A stretch of 64,000 nt of DNA. Source: Roseovarius sp. A-2 (GTDB lineage: Bacteria > Pseudomonadota > Alphaproteobacteria > Rhodobacterales > Rhodobacteraceae). Below the pieces are notes generated by a model, which had not been told where the DNA came from, ran no database searches, and saw only the letters and a program-made list of their open reading frames with translations. The position numbers and the translations under genes were made by a program. How positions within the stretch are numbered: position 1 is the stretch's first letter; each line of letters begins with the position of its first letter. The DNA lies in contig NZ_BDIY01000007.1 of NCBI RefSeq assembly GCF_002072155.1, positions 1 through 64,000 on the forward strand, given 5' to 3'. Positions 25,601-33,691 of this stretch are shown here, piece after piece.

Positions 25601-27721
25601 TACGGGGCAGGTAAGGGCAAGCAGGCGGCGGCGCTGGCGCGTGCGGGATGCAAGGTTACGGTCTGGGACCCCGATCCGGATGTCGCCGGACGGCTGGATG
25701 CGCTCGCTTCCGACGGTGTCCGACGTGCCGAAACCGTCGCCGATGCGGTTGCGGCCGGGCCGTTCGAGCTGGTGATCTGTCGCCGGGTCGCGTGTGTTAT
25801 CGAGGATGACGCGCTGGACGCCATGCTAAGGGATATCCGCGCCGCAATCGGCCCCGACGGACGTGCCCTCGTAAGCCTCTGCCACCCGGCCTATGCGCAC
25901 CGCGCGTTCACGGCAGAGGCCTATCCCTGCACCGCCCCCGAAGCTCGTCCCGCCGCACCCTGGACAAAGGAAATTCGTGCCACCGGACGCCGCCGTGAAG
26001 AGCGGCATCGCTCGCAACAGCAATTGCGCCGCCTTATCACGCGGGCGGGTTTGCGTATTGTCGCCAAGTATGAACGAGACTGCATCGAGTTCGAACGCTT
26101 CGAAACCGTCTCCGATCTGCTCGTTTTCGAGCTTGAGGCCGCCGAGCGACCGCAGGTCTCGCTGCTGGTCAAGGCCTGCGCGATGGATGCGGAGGCGCTC
26201 GAGATTCAATTGCGTGATCTCCTGGTCGCCACTGAGGAGCCGGGCGGCTTCCGGGAGGTCGTCCTGACCCTCGATTGCCGCGAATCCAAATTTCTTCGAC
26301 CCCATGCGACAGGCGATCTCGCGGCGCTTCGACGGACAGCCGAGCGCATGCGTCGCGAAGGTCTGATCGACCATATCGTGGAGCCCCCGACGACCGAGAG
26401 TGCGCTACGTGCCCTCAATCGCCGATGGTTTGGTCTCGACTTGGCCGTAACACATAGCGCGGGTGGGGCGGCGACTGCCGCACTTCTTGCCGGTTTCGAG
26501 GCATGTGCGACGCCTTGGGTGCTTCACGCCGACATCGATATGATGATCGCACGCCGCGATAACCTCGCCGACCCGGTCGCAGAAATGCGCGCCGCGATGA
26601 ATGGGGATCCGAGCGCTCTCACCGCCAGCTTCCCGATAGCCCGGCGCGAGGCTCTTGATTGGTCGCCGCAAAGCCCGGCCGATCCCTGGCGCGTGGAGAG
26701 CCGCATCGGCCTTGTTAATATCGACCGAATTCGCGCGATCCTGCCGCTTCCAAACCGCGATCGCAACGGCGCACCGGAACTTTCTTGGCACCGCGCCATG
26801 GACGAGGCGGTCCGGCTCGGTCACGGCACGTCGCTGCGTGGCGGAACCGACGCGGCAGCCTGCATCCATCCGCCCAATTCTCGCAAGATGGAGCTCGATG
26901 CATGGGAAGAAGTGCGCGGATGCATCGCGCGCAACAGGATCCCTTCTGTGCAGTTCGGCCAGATCGAGTGGATGGGTGAGATTGCGGATTGGCGGTGGGC
27001 GGAACGACATGAGCGCTTCGTGTTCATCATCTGCGGCCGCAACGTGATGCCAGAGCGCTTTCGCCGGTGCTGGGAGTCCGTCACGAGACAGAGTATCAAC
27101 GATTGGGGAGCCGTTGTCATTGACGATGCGTCGTCTCCATGGATCGCGGAAGAAACCGGCCGGATCGTCAAAGACGATCTTCACCGTGTTACTCTTCTCC
27201 GGCGAAAGCGGCGCGCAGGGTTGCTTGCCAATACCGTGCACGCTATCCGCCATCTCTGCGCGGACCCTGACCAGGTCGTCGTTACACTGGACGCTGATGA
27301 CTGTCTGATCGGGCATGACGTGCTCTCCCGACTTGCGGATGCCTATGACGAAGGCGCCGACCTGACCGTGGGCTCGATGCTGCGCACCGACAAGAGTGCT
27401 GACTACCCGGTCCGGTTCGCCGATCCGTGCAGCGCGCGCGGCGGCAATGTATGGCAACACCTTCGCAGTTTCCGCAAGCGACTGTTCGACGCCGTGCCCG
27501 ATGCCGAACTGCGCCTCGACGGGCTCTATTTCGAGCTTGCCTCCGATTGGGCCTTCATGATCCCCATGATCGAGCGCGCCTCGTCACCGGTCTGGATCCG
27601 CGAACCGCTTTACCTCCATGAACCCGGAGAGAGACGCGACCCCGTGCGCGCGGCCCGCCGGGAAGAGGTGATTGCGCGCCTGATGACCCGGGATCGCAGC
27701 GACAGAGGAGGCTCCCGATGA
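22619..27721 (+). CDS. Giant GT - GT-like - kinase-like - methyltransferase - GT-like - GT2 protein
   Basis: 1700 aa from ATG at 22619, preceded by GGGGAGAG. Module 1 (1-280) is a GT2 glycosyltransferase (FVAMIATRGR, FLAFLDDDDAW). Module 2 (about 285-620) is GT-like with VWIVDDDMRLDP. Residues about 785-920 are kinase-like (FLGQGGEGVVV, Lys in TVWKCFDRW, SCRNLHPKNLRV, VDYGADL); the usual His-Arg-Asp is Cys-Arg-Asn, so catalysis is doubtful or altered. A SAM methyltransferase follows (about 990-1170, ALDYGAGKGKQAAALA). Module 5 (1180-1450) has HADIDMMIAR, and module 6 (1465-1690) is a clear GT2 with VTLDADDCLIG. Probably one enzyme builds and caps a glycan or modifies a natural product. WbdD-type O-antigen cappers also join kinase and methyltransferase, but this layout is much larger. 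Confidence 0.8.
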   Translation: MTSPKFVAMIATRGRAELLLQRALPSIVGQIRACNRVLVIEDGDPGDLATRLQGAAINVELLRNHRTPGLSGALNTGLDRLARRTKRPDQVFLAFLDDDDAWAPEHLARIDACVRKGAHLVATPFLRLVPGHPAHRVDPPRTLHAEDFIERNPGIQGSNFAVRLDVLLEAGGFNEALPSCTDRDLCVRLSRRPDLTYTTTQTPSMYHHACSDRTRLSSRGSEAKLAGLDMFERIHSPLLPPGRREPYLARAKELFGWSPEGSTGEHPDVTRPRAAEFAEDTYEVETPHLLVGIIADDRRIESLDRLLGDLAAQSTSGRLAPPDVLLLENRATSASSNAFAAMVRRRRADLRIRVLERTSIDRLLASGGWRHEGTNCEGRLAIADARTLLQASLYHMARERPGCAVWIVDDDMRLDPLVANGNASGRASLDLGLALRRMKSTGADICIGSYTGAPPLPPASSIRGQLADVVWNLRRLAACDPDAPVPSGADRNRFWRAGRRDYYHDLTMAETDRLETPFALEPATRDERCSEALVRLAGMIPRILAGEAPMRPLVMDAEAFDEFRVTTAVTRGGNTFIFDPEALADTPNPAPVIAGRPVRRSDMIWALLQSRRFGRKVASVPVAVRHDRGAQPVPDRLNPVAIAEDLCGHATFHALVEGEKDLILIENSYERYREDRLAALRLSFHRIRGLAMEIHTWIAGDAPPAVRGLGLETEAIRLLQMFSPEVFDRIETFARSLGRADIRRFIASLERRCEDYSRRVRESRDLPALMETQRAEAVRAWASADGPLEFLGQGGEGVVVTDRKTVWKCFDRWMPYQADHAVPILQDLIAEDRDDNSLLRPTSMVRSPLGWVLGLPYEPSEPWHGGNGPGLVDLLADLHRAGLSCRNLHPKNLRVVDGTVRLVDYGADLHRLSDPTGESLEFARMCRRAWLCWRWWWRDDLDLLMRRSLHEAGLPELDGHEAMIRAVRECIGLCRAEDPTLTRALELQPARALDYGAGKGKQAAALARAGCKVTVWDPDPDVAGRLDALASDGVRRAETVADAVAAGPFELVICRRVACVIEDDALDAMLRDIRAAIGPDGRALVSLCHPAYAHRAFTAEAYPCTAPEARPAAPWTKEIRATGRRREERHRSQQQLRRLITRAGLRIVAKYERDCIEFERFETVSDLLVFELEAAERPQVSLLVKACAMDAEALEIQLRDLLVATEEPGGFREVVLTLDCRESKFLRPHATGDLAALRRTAERMRREGLIDHIVEPPTTESALRALNRRWFGLDLAVTHSAGGAATAALLAGFEACATPWVLHADIDMMIARRDNLADPVAEMRAAMNGDPSALTASFPIARREALDWSPQSPADPWRVESRIGLVNIDRIRAILPLPNRDRNGAPELSWHRAMDEAVRLGHGTSLRGGTDAAACIHPPNSRKMELDAWEEVRGCIARNRIPSVQFGQIEWMGEIADWRWAERHERFVFIICGRNVMPERFRRCWESVTRQSINDWGAVVIDDASSPWIAEETGRIVKDDLHRVTLLRRKRRAGLLANTVHAIRHLCADPDQVVVTLDADDCLIGHDVLSRLADAYDEGADLTVGSMLRTDKSADYPVRFADPCSARGGNVWQHLRSFRKRLFDAVPDAELRLDGLYFELASDWAFMIPMIERASSPVWIREPLYLHEPGERRDPVRAARREEVIARLMTRDRSDRGGSR

Positions 27722-28296
27722 CGCAGGATACCCGCCGGATGATCGTCTCTGTCATCGGAGACACCCGATTGCGGGAGGGGGACGCCCGACGGCAACTCGC
27801 CTTCGAGACTGGCAAATGTCTGGTCGATGCCGGATTCGCAGTGATGACGGGGGGCATGGGCGGGGTCATGGATGCGGCCCTTCAAGGCGCACGCAGCTCG
27901 TCGCATTGGGCAAACGGGCGGTGCATCGCGATCCTGCCCGGCAGCAACCCCGAGGCGGCCCAAGTCTCCCGGCATGCTGATCTCGTGATCCCGACCGGGC
28001 TCGATCACGGTCGGAACCTCATCGTGGCTCAGTCGGATGCCGTGATCGCAATCGGCGGCGGGGCTGGCACGCTCTCGGAGATGGCCTTGGCCTGGTGCCA
28101 TCGGCGTTTGGTGGTCGCTCTGCGCTGCGACGGATGGAGCGGACGGCTCGCCGACACCCGAATAGATGAAAGGGAGCGCTACCCGAACATTCCGAACGAT
28201 CGAGTCTTCGGCGCAGACACGGGCGCAGAGGTTGCGCACCTGGTGACAAACCAAATAACGCGCTACACACGCCGCCACTCAGGCATACCCAGTTGA
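27718..28296 (+). CDS. SLOG-superfamily (TIGR00725/LOG-like) protein
   Basis: 192 aa, ATG overlapping the giant gene's stop by 4 nt. It begins VSVIGDTRL, then TGKCLVDAGFAVMTGGMGGV, and carries AVIAIGGGAGTLSEMALAW, the nucleotide or sugar-phosphate binding loop of LOG/TIGR00725/YAcN-type SLOG proteins (G-G-G-x-G-T-x-x-E). Such proteins bind or hydrolyse nucleotide derivatives. Co-translation with the six-module enzyme suggests it supplies or senses a nucleotide-sugar or signalling nucleotide used by that enzyme. The exact substrate is unknown. Confidence 0.8.
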   Translation: MTQDTRRMIVSVIGDTRLREGDARRQLAFETGKCLVDAGFAVMTGGMGGVMDAALQGARSSSHWANGRCIAILPGSNPEAAQVSRHADLVIPTGLDHGRNLIVAQSDAVIAIGGGAGTLSEMALAWCHRRLVVALRCDGWSGRLADTRIDERERYPNIPNDRVFGADTGAEVAHLVTNQITRYTRRHSGIPS

Positions 28297-28492
28297 GGCG
28301 ATGCCAAAGAGCCGTGTTGCGGGTTGGAAGACCATATGTGAGGCAAAGAAGGCTGACCTGGTACGAGACTGCATATCCCATTCCGGTGGTCGCATCTGTG
28401 CTATGATCTGTATAGCTTCGTGACTCCCACTTTAGGCTACACAGGCTCGATTTGTGTGGGTGTTGAAAGTTATAAGTATATGTTTGCAAATG

Positions 28493-28561
28493 ATTTCGCG
28501 AGAATTCAAAATCCCCCGCCGCAAGGCGTGTGGGTTCGAATCCCACCTTGGGCACCACGCT
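28493..28561 (+). other. tRNA-Leu-like 3' fragment, putative att site
   Basis: The sequence from about 28502 to 28557 has an anticodon-loop-like TTCAAAA, a variable arm GCCGCAAGGCG, a perfect T arm (GTGGG-TTCGAAT-CCCAC), acceptor strand CTTGGGC and ACCA. This is the 3' part of a tRNA-Leu; no matching 5' half (GCCCAAG) precedes it, so it is not a gene. The block 28493-28517 and the end CCTTGGGCACCACGCT recur at 47.8 kb in the same orientation. tRNA 3' ends are standard integrase targets, so this is probably an old attachment site. Confidence 0.65.
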
Positions 28562-28798
28562 GATAATAAACGATAATTTCTGATATCACATGAGTGAGAT
28601 AGAGCGCTAAAACCGGGCGTTTAATAAATTTGTAAGCGGACTTGGCGAGAGAAACCCCGGAATCAGCCGGTTCCAATGTCCAGCCCTGCGCGGACGGTGA
28701 TACCGATAGACGGAGTTCGGAATTTCTTGCGTAGCGCGAAGCCGAAAGTTCACCCTCCGGTATCGTGGCGCGGTCGGATCGGTGGCGTTGGCCCCAGA

Positions 28799-28996
28799 TT
28801 ACGCGGCCAGGATCAGCGCCCGGTATCGCTCGGGGTCGAAGCGCGCGGTCACCGCCTCGGCGTCGAGACCGGCAAGCGCGCGCACCGCCTCGACGTCAGG
28901 TGAGGCGAGCCATTCAACGTCTTTGCCCTTCGCCGCACCGTGCAGCGCCGCCCCCAGCACCGCGCACCACAGGCGAGGATCCGGGCAGGCGCTCAT
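28799..28996 (-). CDS. Small phage-like hypothetical protein (65 aa)
   Basis: 65 aa from ATG at 28996, which overlaps the TGA of a broken upstream frame (ATGA). Contains CPDPRLWCAVLGAALHGAAK and ends RFDPERYRALILAA. Composition and coupling to a degraded phage-type frame suggest a prophage remnant. No family is named with confidence. Confidence 0.45.
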   Translation of the reverse strand: MSACPDPRLWCAVLGAALHGAAKGKDVEWLASPDVEAVRALAGLDAEAVTARFDPERYRALILAA

Positions 28997-29214
28997 TGCG
29001 TCCGTGCCCACTCAGATTCAAGCTGGGCGCGCTCGCGCTGCATCTCGACCAGCAACCGATTAACGTGATCCTACGCGGCCTGTGCGGCTTCGTGAGGCGT
29101 CTTACCCTCGGCCCGGGCGTTGGCTCCCATCGCCGGGCCTTCGCGCCTCGGAATCCCTCGTGTGAATGCGTCCCATGCGTCAAGCCCCGCATCATAAGCG
29201 GCGCGGGCGTCGGT
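28993..29214 (-). pseudogene. Broken phage-like gene fragment
   Basis: After an in-frame TAA the frame reads TDARAAYDAGLDAWDAF, PAMGANARAEGKTPHEAAQA, a TAG, then DHVNRLLVEMQRERAQLESE and a final WARTQ stop. One coherent helical protein is interrupted by the TAG, and its stop overlaps the start of the 65-aa gene. It looks like a decayed prophage gene next to the tRNA-like att site. Confidence 0.5.
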
Positions 29215-29293
29215 TTACCCCTACCGATTTCTGACGAAAATGGTCTGTCCGGTTGAGAGCGCTCTTGCACCTGGATGCGGTTACGCCAGCAGG

Positions 29294-31699
29294 TCAATGG
29301 GGGGGCTGTACGAAACGTGCAGATGGCCCGTTCGTCAATTGGTTTATCGACTGTACCAACGCTGATTTATCAATTCGGAAATACCGATAAAGGTCTTGGA
29401 TAGAGCCGGTCTGGCCGAAATGCTCAACCCCGTGAGGGATCGTCTTGTGACCAGCCACAGACCCCAGCCAAGAGAGCGTGGCGGGATGGCCGTCAACGAC
29501 GGTGATCAGGCTGCACGTCGATGGAAGCCTCTCCAGCAGGCGTTCAACATGGCTTTGGGCTGCTGCGTTTCCACGGGCGCGCTCACGCTGCGCGGCGGTC
29601 CAACCTGCGTTCAACCGATCTGCGGAGGTCACGGCAAGCACGCCGATATCTCGGCGATACTCGCCGATCATGCCGGCCGCGGCGATCGCCTCATCCGCCA
29701 CTGCGCCCTGATAGGCGATGACGACGTCGCAATTTGGTCCGGGCTTGCGCAGCCAGTAGCCTCCGTCAATCGTGCCCTCCCGGAATGCCTCGTCCGCACG
29801 CTTGCCGGGTTGCTCTAGGGGTTTGGTGGTCAGGCGCAGGTAGACCGAACCACCTGTTTCATCGCGCAGCCAGGTTCTTTCGTCCGGATCGCTGCCACCA
29901 TTGCGCTGCATGTAATCAAAGGCCCATTTCATGATCACCGCAAGTTCATCCGCAAAGGCGGGCTCAAACGCTGCCAGCCCATCCTGTGCCATGCCTGTCA
30001 GCGGCGTGCCGATGGATTGATGCGCTCCGCCTTCGGGTGCCAATGTTACGCCAGAAGGCGTACCAACGATCATGAAACGCGCGTCCTGATAACAAGCGTA
30101 GTTGAGCGCATCGAGGCCGCGATGCACGAAAGGATCGTAGACTGTACCAATCGGGATGAGGCGCTTGCCGAACAAGCTGTGTGATAAGCCCGCTGCCCCG
30201 AGCAACAGAAACAAGTTCATTTCAGCGATGCCGAGTTCGATATGCTGCCCCTCCGGCGCGAAATTCCACTTTGCGGTCGAAGGAATGCGGTGTTCGATAA
30301 ACGCATCGCGCTGCGCGTTCCGGGAAAAGAGCTTTCGCCTGTTAACAAACCCGCCAAGGCCGGTGGTGCCAGTCACATCCGGAGAGGTCGTCATGATGCG
30401 CGAGGCCAAGGCGCTGTCATCCTTGGCAAGTTGGTCGAGCATCTTGCCGAACGCGGCTTGGGTAGATATCTCGCGATCGGTTGCAAAGTTGATGTTCGGC
30501 ACCTCAAGCGGCGTATCTGAGTAGCGCCTCGGCCCCTGTGCAAAGTGCGGAACATTCGCCAGGAAAGCCTTGAGGCTTTCCGTGTCCGCGACAGCGGCAA
30601 ATGGCTCCCATTCCTGGCCTTCAGGTACGCCCATATGGATTTGCCATTCCGCCATTTGCGACTTGGTCATCAACCCACCGTGGTTGTCCTTGTGTCCTGC
30701 GATCGGTGTGCCCCAACCCTTGATCGTGTAGGCCAGAAAACAAATGGGGCGATCATGGTCGATAGAGGCAAAGGTTTTCGCCATGGTGCTGACGCAGTTG
30801 CCGCCGAGGTTTTCCATCAACGCGGCCAATTCCGCATCTGAGCGGCTGTCGATGAGCCGCGTCACATCACCCTGATCGCCAAGGTCGTCCATCAGGCGTT
30901 TGCGCCAGACTGCGCCGCCCATATAGGTCAGCGCGGAATATTCCACGTTTGGGCAAGCGTCGATCCAGTCGCGCAGAGCATCACCTCCCGGCTCCTCAAA
31001 TGCTGCGCGCTGTAGCGCACCGTATTTCACCCGGATCACGTCCCAGCCAAACACGTCGAAGATCTTTTCGATACGTTCGAAGAGGCCTTCGCGAACAATG
31101 CCGTCCAGCGACTGGCGGTTATAGTCGATAATCCACCAACAGTTGCGCAGGTTGTTTTTCCAACCCTCTTGAAGCACTTCGTAGATGTTGCCTTCGTCCA
31201 TCTCTGCATCGCCGACCAGAGCGATCATTCGTCCAAGCTCTTTTTCGCGCCCCCAATCCTTGGCGGTGATGAAATCCTGTACAAGCGAGGCCAGCGCAGT
31301 GATGCCCACGCCAAGGCCAACAGAGCCGGTGGAAAAATCAACGTCACCTGCATCCTTGGTACGACTCGGATAGCTCTGAACACCGCCAAACCCGCGAAAG
31401 TTTTTCATCCTTTCGAGTGTTTGATTTCCCATCATGTACTGGATCGCGTGAAAGACCGGTGCGGCGTGGGGTTTGACCGCGACCCGATCCTGGGGCCGAA
31501 GCGCTGAAAAATAAAGCGCAGTCATGATCGAGACCATCGACGCCGAGGAGGCTTGATGCCCACCCACCTTGATTCCATCCACCTTGGGGCGGATGTGGTT
31601 CGCATTATGGATCATCCAGTGAGACAGCCACAAAAGCCGCTGCTCAATGGTCTTGAGGTGGCTGGTTTCAGCCGTCGTCGCATTCATATCGAAATTCAT
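29294..31699 (-). CDS. mdeB: MdeB-like homodimeric 2-oxoacid dehydrogenase E1 (2-oxobutyrate)
   Basis: 801 aa, ATG overlapping the mdeA stop by 4 nt. It resembles the homodimeric E1 (AceE) and transketolase fold: GGHQASSASMVSIMTALYF near the N-terminus, FSTGSVGLGVG, thiamine-diphosphate motif GDAEMDEGN...N (about 160-190) with RQSLDG, and AEMNLFLLLGAAGLSHSLFG in the pyrimidine domain. In Pseudomonas putida the gene behind methionine gamma-lyase, mdeB, encodes such an E1 homologue thought to act on 2-oxobutyrate. Here it should oxidise the 2-oxobutyrate made by MdeA towards propionyl-CoA, borrowing E2/E3 from elsewhere since none is nearby. The stop region borders phage remnants. Confidence 0.8.
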   Translation of the reverse strand: MNFDMNATTAETSHLKTIEQRLLWLSHWMIHNANHIRPKVDGIKVGGHQASSASMVSIMTALYFSALRPQDRVAVKPHAAPVFHAIQYMMGNQTLERMKNFRGFGGVQSYPSRTKDAGDVDFSTGSVGLGVGITALASLVQDFITAKDWGREKELGRMIALVGDAEMDEGNIYEVLQEGWKNNLRNCWWIIDYNRQSLDGIVREGLFERIEKIFDVFGWDVIRVKYGALQRAAFEEPGGDALRDWIDACPNVEYSALTYMGGAVWRKRLMDDLGDQGDVTRLIDSRSDAELAALMENLGGNCVSTMAKTFASIDHDRPICFLAYTIKGWGTPIAGHKDNHGGLMTKSQMAEWQIHMGVPEGQEWEPFAAVADTESLKAFLANVPHFAQGPRRYSDTPLEVPNINFATDREISTQAAFGKMLDQLAKDDSALASRIMTTSPDVTGTTGLGGFVNRRKLFSRNAQRDAFIEHRIPSTAKWNFAPEGQHIELGIAEMNLFLLLGAAGLSHSLFGKRLIPIGTVYDPFVHRGLDALNYACYQDARFMIVGTPSGVTLAPEGGAHQSIGTPLTGMAQDGLAAFEPAFADELAVIMKWAFDYMQRNGGSDPDERTWLRDETGGSVYLRLTTKPLEQPGKRADEAFREGTIDGGYWLRKPGPNCDVVIAYQGAVADEAIAAAGMIGEYRRDIGVLAVTSADRLNAGWTAAQRERARGNAAAQSHVERLLERLPSTCSLITVVDGHPATLSWLGSVAGHKTIPHGVEHFGQTGSIQDLYRYFRIDKSALVQSINQLTNGPSARFVQPPH

Positions 31700-32898
31700 G
31701 CTGAGCGGGCCAAGTTTTGGCGCTCAAGCGCGTGATAGAGGTCGTCAAGGATATCGTCGACATCTTCGAGCCCAACCGACAGCCGGATCAGCCCGTCACT
31801 GATACCGTGCTCGGCGCGTTCTTCGGGTGAGTAGGTCGAATGCGTCATCGAGGCGGGATGCTGGATCAGAGTTTCGGCATCGCCAAGCGAGACCGCGCGC
31901 CCGATCATCCTGAGTCGGTTCATCAATTCGCGCCCGGCCTCCTGTCCGCCCTCCAATTCAAAGGCGATCATGGCACCGGGTTTGGACATTTGCCGACAGG
32001 CGAGGTCGTGCTGCGCAAAGCTTTGCAGACCTGGATAATGTACCTTAGAGACCGCGGATTGGCATTCGAGCCAATCGGCCACAACCTGTGCTGAGGTGCA
32101 GTGTCGATCCATACGCAGGCCAAGAGTTTTCAGCCCGCGCATCACCAGCATTGCATTGAAAGGCGCCATGACAGCGCCGGTCATGTCTTTCATGCCCACC
32201 AAACGGATTTCGGAAATTTGCTCTGCCCGCCCCACGACAATTCCTGCGACCAAATCGCCGTGGCCGCCAAGATATTTCGTGGCTGAGTGTAGGACCAGAT
32301 CTGCACCAAGCGCGATTGGGCGCGTGAGATACGGTGTGGCATAGGTGTTGTCCACGACGACCAGCGCCCCCGCATCATGAGCAATCTTCGACACGGCGGC
32401 TATGTCCACAAGGCGCATGTTCGGGTTAGCGGGTGTTTCGAAATAAACGACGCGCGTACGGTCATTAAGCACCGGGATCAGGTTTTCTGGGTCGGTCATG
32501 TCGACATGACTGACCTTCACGCCAAACTTGGCTAACCCATGGCGCAGGAACGAGAACGTGCAACCGTAAAGCGTCTTGTCGACGATCACTTCATCGCCTT
32601 GCGCAAGAAGCGTCCAGAGGGTCGATGTGATTGCGCCCATGCCTGAAGCCAACGCCAACCCCGCCTCGGCACCTTCCAGTGAGGCCATACGCTTTTCCAG
32701 AAGGTCGAGCGTAGGGTTGGAAATGCGCGAATAAACGTGGCCGGCGCGCTCTCCGGCAAAGGTCTCGCCGCCGGCTTCGGCGGTTTCGAAGGCAAATGTA
32801 GACGTCAGATGCAGTGGTGGGGTCAACGCACCTTCGTGGGACATCGGATCATATCCGAGGTGAATGGCGCGGGTGGCGAAGCCTTGATCGTTTTTCAT
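31696..32898 (-). CDS. mdeA: L-methionine gamma-lyase
   Basis: 400 aa from ATG at 32898 with AGGAG 7 nt upstream (a TTG at 32904 is possible). Cys/Met-metabolism PLP enzyme: phosphate-binding ALASGMGAITSTLW, PLP lysine in LVLHSATKYLGGHGD, and EVIVDKTLYGCTFSFLRHG with the Cys in YGCT that distinguishes methionine gamma-lyases from cystathionine lyases. The reaction is L-methionine to methanethiol, ammonia and 2-oxobutyrate. The gene is divergent from an Lrp-type regulator and coupled to the E1 gene, as in the mdeRAB arrangement of Pseudomonas. Methanethiol can enter sulfur assimilation in marine bacteria. Confidence 0.92.
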   Translation of the reverse strand: MKNDQGFATRAIHLGYDPMSHEGALTPPLHLTSTFAFETAEAGGETFAGERAGHVYSRISNPTLDLLEKRMASLEGAEAGLALASGMGAITSTLWTLLAQGDEVIVDKTLYGCTFSFLRHGLAKFGVKVSHVDMTDPENLIPVLNDRTRVVYFETPANPNMRLVDIAAVSKIAHDAGALVVVDNTYATPYLTRPIALGADLVLHSATKYLGGHGDLVAGIVVGRAEQISEIRLVGMKDMTGAVMAPFNAMLVMRGLKTLGLRMDRHCTSAQVVADWLECQSAVSKVHYPGLQSFAQHDLACRQMSKPGAMIAFELEGGQEAGRELMNRLRMIGRAVSLGDAETLIQHPASMTHSTYSPEERAEHGISDGLIRLSVGLEDVDDILDDLYHALERQNLARSA

Positions 32899-32976
32899 GT
32901 CCAAACTCCTATTTGCGGCATGATATAGTTATTATGGGGTGAAAAAAGTCCCAAATTTCCTGGCTGGATGATATTA

Positions 32977-32995
32977 CTTGGCAGAATCTGCCAAG
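32977..32995. promoter_or_regulatory. Perfect palindrome, probable MdeR operator
   Basis: CTTGGCAGA-A-TCTGCCAAG is a 9-1-9 perfect inverted repeat between the divergent mdeA and mdeR genes, 12 nt before the mdeR ATG. Lrp/AsnC proteins bind such sites, so autoregulation or control of mdeAB is likely. It also makes the TTG at 32978 an unlikely start. Confidence 0.65.
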
Positions 32996-33007
32996 AAGGG
33001 GCCGGAA

Positions 33008-33463
33008 ATGGATGAAAAAGACCGCCAGATCATTCGTGCCCTGCAGCGCGATGGCCGCCTGTCGAACCAGCGGCTCGCGGAGGAGGTCAACCTGTCTCCA
33101 TCGCCCTGTCTGCGCCGATTGCGCAATCTTGAAAAAGCGGGTGTCATTCAAGGCTACGCCGTCAAGATCGATGCGCGCGCTTACGGGTTGCCGATTACGG
33201 CCTTTGTCCGAATACGGCTCGAACGTCACGATGAAACGACCGTGAAAAACTTTGAACATCAGGTCGGGCAAATGGACCAGGTGCTGGAATGTCACGTCAT
33301 GACCGGTCAAACCGACTATCAGTTGCGTGTCATCGTCGCTTCGCTCGAAGATTACGAGAGGTTCATCCGCGCGCGCCTGCAACGTGTGGGTGGGATTGGC
33401 TCTATCGATACGAGCTTTGCCTATGGCACTGTCAAGAACAGCAGTGTTTTTCCGGCGGGATAA
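33008..33463 (+). CDS. mdeR: Lrp/AsnC-family regulator of methionine catabolism
   Basis: 151 aa from ATG at 33008, with GAAGGGG upstream. N-terminal winged HTH: MDEKDRQIIRALQRDGRLSN, then LAEEVNLSPSPCLRRLRNLE. The C-terminal RAM/AsnC ligand domain includes VLECHVMTGQTDYQLRVIV. Length and domains are those of Lrp-type regulators. It is divergent from mdeAB, as MdeR is in Pseudomonas, and should respond to methionine or a related amino acid. The palindrome just upstream is its probable binding site. Confidence 0.87.
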   Translation: MDEKDRQIIRALQRDGRLSNQRLAEEVNLSPSPCLRRLRNLEKAGVIQGYAVKIDARAYGLPITAFVRIRLERHDETTVKNFEHQVGQMDQVLECHVMTGQTDYQLRVIVASLEDYERFIRARLQRVGGIGSIDTSFAYGTVKNSSVFPAG

Positions 33464-33691
33464 CGGGCAGGGGTACCTGTCAGCAGTCGCTCCGGGGTTC
33501 GGTCGAAAAATCTGACAATGCATCTCTGCTTGTCAGGCTGTGATAGTCGCCGCCATTGAGTTGGTGAGTGGGGTATTTGTTAGTCTTTTCGTTGTGCGCA
33601 ACATCGGGCCGCAGTGGCGTAGAAAATCCAGCCATCCGGTCTGTTCCGATTCGCCGAACCGCCTCTTGGTCTGGACGTCTCAGACTAAGCT

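Noticed and set aside
26405-27460. 351-aa minus-strand frame inside the giant gene
   Set aside because: Antisense to a GT2 module with conserved motifs; composition typical of a shadow frame.
28502-28557. Functional tRNA-Leu gene
   Set aside because: Only the 3' half (anticodon loop onward) is present; no complementary acceptor 5' strand or D arm precedes it.
28019-28558. 179-aa minus-strand frame starting MVPKVGFEPTRL
   Set aside because: This start is the well-known false translation of the reverse complement of a tRNA 3' end; it also lies antisense to the SLOG gene.
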